From the NCBI GenBank assembly GCA_045533895.1, contig JAZSIT010000010.1, positions 1-15,875 on the forward strand: 15,875 bases of DNA. The letters run 5' to 3'. Each line of letters starts with the position of its first letter. Positions within the stretch are counted from its first letter, which is position 1. Source of the stretch: SFLA01 sp045533895. Its GTDB lineage: Bacteria > Bacillota > Clostridia > Oscillospirales > CAG-382. Under the pieces are notes generated by a model that saw nothing but the letters and a program-made list of their open reading frames with translations, did not search any database and was not told the origin of the DNA. Shown here in pieces: positions 14,295 through 15,875 of this stretch. Made by a program: the position numbers and the translations under genes.

Positions 14295-14846
14295 TTGACA
14301 CAATTTGAACTTTCTGTTCTGGACTGGATATCCGAGCATTTGTCTTGCGGATTTTTAGATGCAGTTATGCCTGCCATAACCTTTCTCGGTGACGGCGGCT
14401 GGTTTTGGATCGCCATTGCCGTGGTAATGCTGCTTTTCAAAAAAACACGCAAAACCGGTCTTATGATGGGCGTTGCCTTGTTGTGCGGTCTGCTTATCGG
14501 CAATCTGTTTCTCAAGCCCGTGGTGGCGCGTGTCCGCCCCTATGACGTGAATACAGCAGTTCAGCTTCTTATCGAAAAACCCCACGATTTTTCATTTCCC
14601 TCGGGCCATACCCTCGCGTCCTTTGAGGCGGCGGTGGTGCTGTTTGCCCGTGAGAAAAAATATATCGGAATACCTGCTTTGGTGCTGGCGTCCCTTGTGG
14701 CGTTTTCCCGTATGTATCTTTACGTTCATTATCCTACCGATATTCTGGGCGGAATCCTGCTGGGAACAGCCTTTGCTTTCTTCGGCATCTGGCTGGTTAA
14801 TAAATTGTGGGATTATTTTGAAACAAAGAAAAAACAAAAAACATAA
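14295..14846 (+). CDS. PAP2-family membrane phosphatase
   Basis: These integral membrane enzymes dephosphorylate lipid phosphates such as undecaprenyl pyrophosphate or phosphatidylglycerol phosphate. All three catalytic motifs are intact in the 183-residue protein: K74-x6-R81P82, PSGH (P102-H105, catalytic His105) and SR-x5-H-x3-D (S138, R139, H145, D149). Hydrophobic segments lie near 36-48, 56-75, 124-138 and 150-172. The start is TTG 14295, 8 bases after GGAGG; the open frame upstream to 14181 crosses the promoter and the mscS start. The non-ATG start may lower expression. Substrate not determined; undecaprenyl pyrophosphate recycling is a reasonable guess. Confidence 0.9.
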   Translation: MTQFELSVLDWISEHLSCGFLDAVMPAITFLGDGGWFWIAIAVVMLLFKKTRKTGLMMGVALLCGLLIGNLFLKPVVARVRPYDVNTAVQLLIEKPHDFSFPSGHTLASFEAAVVLFAREKKYIGIPALVLASLVAFSRMYLYVHYPTDILGGILLGTAFAFFGIWLVNKLWDYFETKKKQKT

Positions 14847-14855
14847 TATCTGTCG

Positions 14856-14887
14856 AAAAGTGCCGAAAGTTTTTTTGGCACTTTTTT
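14856..14887 (+). terminator. Terminator of the PAP2 gene
   Basis: AAAAGTGCC and GGCACTTTT pair in a 9-bp stem around a T-rich loop and continue into a T-run. It ends just before the tRNA promoter. Confidence 0.75.
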
Positions 14888-14898
14888 ATCTTTTGGTC

Positions 14899-14927
14899 TT
14901 GACTTTATATTCTTTCTGTGCTATTAT
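14899..14927 (+). promoter_or_regulatory. Promoter of the tRNA operon
   Basis: TTGACT (14899-14904), 17 bases, TATTAT (14922-14927); an overlapping TATAAT at 14925-14930 gives a longer spacer. The start would be about 8 bases before tRNA-Leu. Confidence 0.75.
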
Positions 14928-14941
14928 AATTAGGCTGACAA

Positions 14942-15029
14942 GCCGGTGTGGCGGAATCGGCAGACGCCCGAGACTTAAAATCTCGTGGGATTATATCCCG
15001 TACCGGTTCGCCCCCGGTCACCGGCCCCA
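14942..15029 (+). tRNA. tRNA-Leu (anticodon UAA)
   Basis: The full cloverleaf is present. The acceptor GCCGGTG pairs with CACCGGC (15019-15025). The D-stem is GCG/CGC, the anticodon stem CGAGA/TCTCG around CTTAAAA, the long variable arm GGGAT-TAT-ATCCC, and the T-stem ACCGG/CCGGT; CCA is encoded at 15027-15029. The long variable arm and anticodon identify leucine. Three positions that are A (26, 58, 73) in ordinary tRNA-Leu(UAA) read C here, including T-loop position 58 (loop TTCGCCC) and the discriminator base. All stems are intact, so it may be functional, degenerate or affected by base-calling errors. Confidence 0.9.
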
Positions 15030-15037
15030 ATTAATAT

Positions 15038-15114
<77 letters not shown>

Positions 15115-15116
15115 GT

Positions 15117-15151
15117 AAAACAAAAGACACCCATCGGGTGTCTTTTGTTTT
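15117..15151 (+). terminator. Terminator of the tRNA operon
   Basis: AAAACAAAAGACACCC and GGGTGTCTTTTGTTTT form a 16-bp stem around ATC, with the U-rich arm serving as the run-off tract. It lies 2 bases past the fMet CCA. Confidence 0.85.
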
Positions 15152-15180
15152 ACTTATTTCGAAATCAGAATTGTGCTATT

Positions 15181-15353
15181 ACCTTCGGTTATGAGCCCGA
15201 AGGGCGAATAACTCGAAGGTAGTGAGCGAAGCGAACGGCCGAGCGGTAGTGAATGACAGTCCGGGGGACTGTCAGAGCCGCGAGGTGACCGAAGCCAAAT
15301 TCTCCGCAGAGAATTTGGCAAGACCGGTGGTTCAAATCCATCTCCCGCAACCA
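15181..15353 (+). ncRNA. Structured tRNA-like non-coding element with a fMet-type 3' end
   Basis: There is no plausible coding frame, but there are consecutive hairpins. First, 15181-15220 has stems ACCTTCG, GTTAT and GCCC with facing GA/GA mismatches. Second, GACAGTCC-ggg-GGACTGTC (15255-15273) sits inside GCGG/CCGC. Third, there is a perfect 11-bp stem GCCAAATTCTC-cgca-GAGAATTTGGC (15294-15319). The 3' end is tRNA-like: T-arm GGTGG-TTCAAAT-CCATC (15326-15342), then TCCCGCA, discriminator A and CCA (15351-15353), closely resembling the end of the nearby initiator tRNA. No matching 5' acceptor or anticodon arm precedes it. A terminator follows at once. It could be a tRNA remnant left by integration, a dispersed structured repeat or an RNA; transcription is not shown. 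Confidence 0.5.
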
Positions 15354-15359
15354 TCAAGG

Positions 15360-15389
15360 AAAGACTGCTAAACATCGGTTTAGCAGTCT
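15360..15389 (+). terminator. Terminator after the tRNA-like element
   Basis: AAGACTGCTAAAC and GTTTAGCAGTCTT form a perfect 13-bp stem around ATCG and are followed by more T's. It starts 6 bases past the CCA end of the element, which suggests the element is, or was, the end of a transcript. Confidence 0.85.
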
Positions 15390-15462
15390 TTTTTTGCCCA
15401 TTTTTACGATTGGGATGTATTCGTAAGTATTCAGTTTTAGTGGATGTAATCCCGTCTATTTG

Positions 15463-15481
15463 GTCGGCACGATGTCGGCAC
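15463..15481 (+). repeat. Short direct repeat GTCGGCAC-N3-GTCGGCAC
   Basis: Two identical 8-mers are spaced by three bases, in non-coding DNA between the element terminator and the palindrome. The role is unknown; chance is possible. Confidence 0.4.
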
Positions 15482-15496
15482 GGACGAAAATCTGAC

Positions 15497-15540
15497 AATA
15501 GTATCCGCCGTCGACGCGTCGACGGCGGGAAATAACTATT
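15497..15540. repeat. GC-rich perfect palindrome within a larger inverted repeat
   Basis: Bases 15505-15528 read the same on both strands (CCGCCGTCGACG then CGTCGACGGCGG), a 24-base perfect palindrome. Outside it AATAGT (15497-15502) pairs with ACTATT (15535-15540). Its base composition differs sharply from its AT-rich surroundings. No T-run follows, so it is not a standard terminator; it may be a protein-binding site or a repeat. Confidence 0.6.
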
Positions 15541-15556
15541 CTATATATCACAAAAC

Positions 15557-15586
15557 ACCCTCCTTGCCATTTACGGCAGGGAGGGT
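15557..15586 (-). terminator. Probable terminator of the LysR-type gene
   Basis: On the minus strand ACCCTCC-C-TGCC and GGCA-A-GGAGGGT form a nearly perfect stem followed by GTTTTGTG. It lies about 45 bases past the regulator's stop codon. The T-tract is short. Confidence 0.6.
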
Positions 15587-15631
15587 ATCTCTTAGGAACA
15601 CACAAGTATTCTCTTTGTTCCTCAGTTGTAT

Positions 15632-15875
15632 TCACCCAAAGGATTTCATAAAATCTACAAACATCTTGACAGCACCATGATATTTTTCCGTTTTGTAGTA
15701 GAGGTTGGTGACAAGAACCTCGTTCAAATCACTGATGTTCAGGTACTGAACATTCGGTAAAGCAGAACTGTTGTTGTTTCCCAGCGTGATGCCCAATGCA
15801 ACTCCTGACAGCAAACACAGGTTGTAGCACTCGTAGTCGTTGCATTCCATCAGTATTTTTGGGGTGAATCCGCGT
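15632..15875 (-). CDS. LysR-type transcriptional regulator, C-terminal end (cut by window edge)
   Basis: The minus-strand frame stays open to the right edge, so the gene starts outside the window. The visible 80 residues begin RGFTPKILMECNDYECYNL and continue LLSGVALGITLG, the usual end of the LysR substrate-binding domain (GFxPxI...E...V..GxGI). The helix-turn-helix half is missing, so the effector and targets cannot be inferred. The internal ATG at 15850 is not the start. Confidence 0.8.
   Translation of the reverse strand, partial: RGFTPKILMECNDYECYNLCLLSGVALGITLGNNNSSALPNVQYLNISDLNEVLVTNLYYKTEKYHGAVKMFVDFMKSFG

Noticed and set aside
15154..15498. 114-codon minus-strand frame containing MVAGDGFEPP
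   Set aside because: The GDGFEPP segment is simply the antisense reading of a tRNA T-arm and CCA end, a well-known source of false proteins, and the frame crosses two hairpins and a terminator.

Overview
The window looks like chromosomal DNA of a Gram-positive gut-type clostridium (Oscillospirales/Ruminococcaceae-like is my guess). The signs are strong AGGAGG-type ribosome sites, textbook TTGACA-N17-TATAAT promoters, a BspA-type leucine-rich-repeat lipoprotein, a class II GalT, and compact operons separated by GC-rich intergenic repeats. The taxon is inference. I see no phage, transposase, CRISPR or replication genes.

Layout. Bases 1-368 hold a possible tail of an upstream gene, an intergenic repeat and two terminators. 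A minus-strand block follows: a surface LRR lipoprotein with its own promoter (369-2735), then a two-gene operon of murQ and a large membrane-anchored glycerophosphodiesterase-like protein (3023-6594). From a consensus promoter at 6686, a plus-strand sugar operon runs to 10947: a membrane-linked GT2 glycosyltransferase, a TIM-barrel sugar isomerase, an unrecognised 114-residue protein, a Gfo/Idh/MocA oxidoreductase and a second TIM-barrel isomerase. A repeat-rich gap leads to galT (class II) and a small lipoprotein (11148-13259). A bidirectional terminator separates these from mscS (minus), which is divergent from a PAP2 phosphatase (plus); their -35 boxes form a dyad. The right end has a promoter, tRNA-Leu(UAA), initiator tRNA-fMet and a terminator. 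After that comes a highly structured, tRNA-like non-coding element ending in a fMet-type T-arm/CCA end and another terminator, then a GC-rich palindrome and the C-terminal end of a LysR regulator (minus, cut by the window edge).

How the genes fit together. Much of the window is carbohydrate and envelope metabolism. MurQ recycles MurNAc-6-phosphate. The diesterase-like protein may act on extracellular phosphodiesters. The sugar operon pairs an oxidoreductase with two isomerase-like barrels, a pattern known from keto-sugar chemistry. GalT joins the Leloir pathway. PAP2 and MscS are membrane housekeeping. The most unusual parts are non-coding: the tRNA-like element at 15181-15353, a tRNA-Leu with odd bases at three conserved positions, and a modular intergenic repeat family whose hairpin keeps an A.C mismatch while its inner stem changes.
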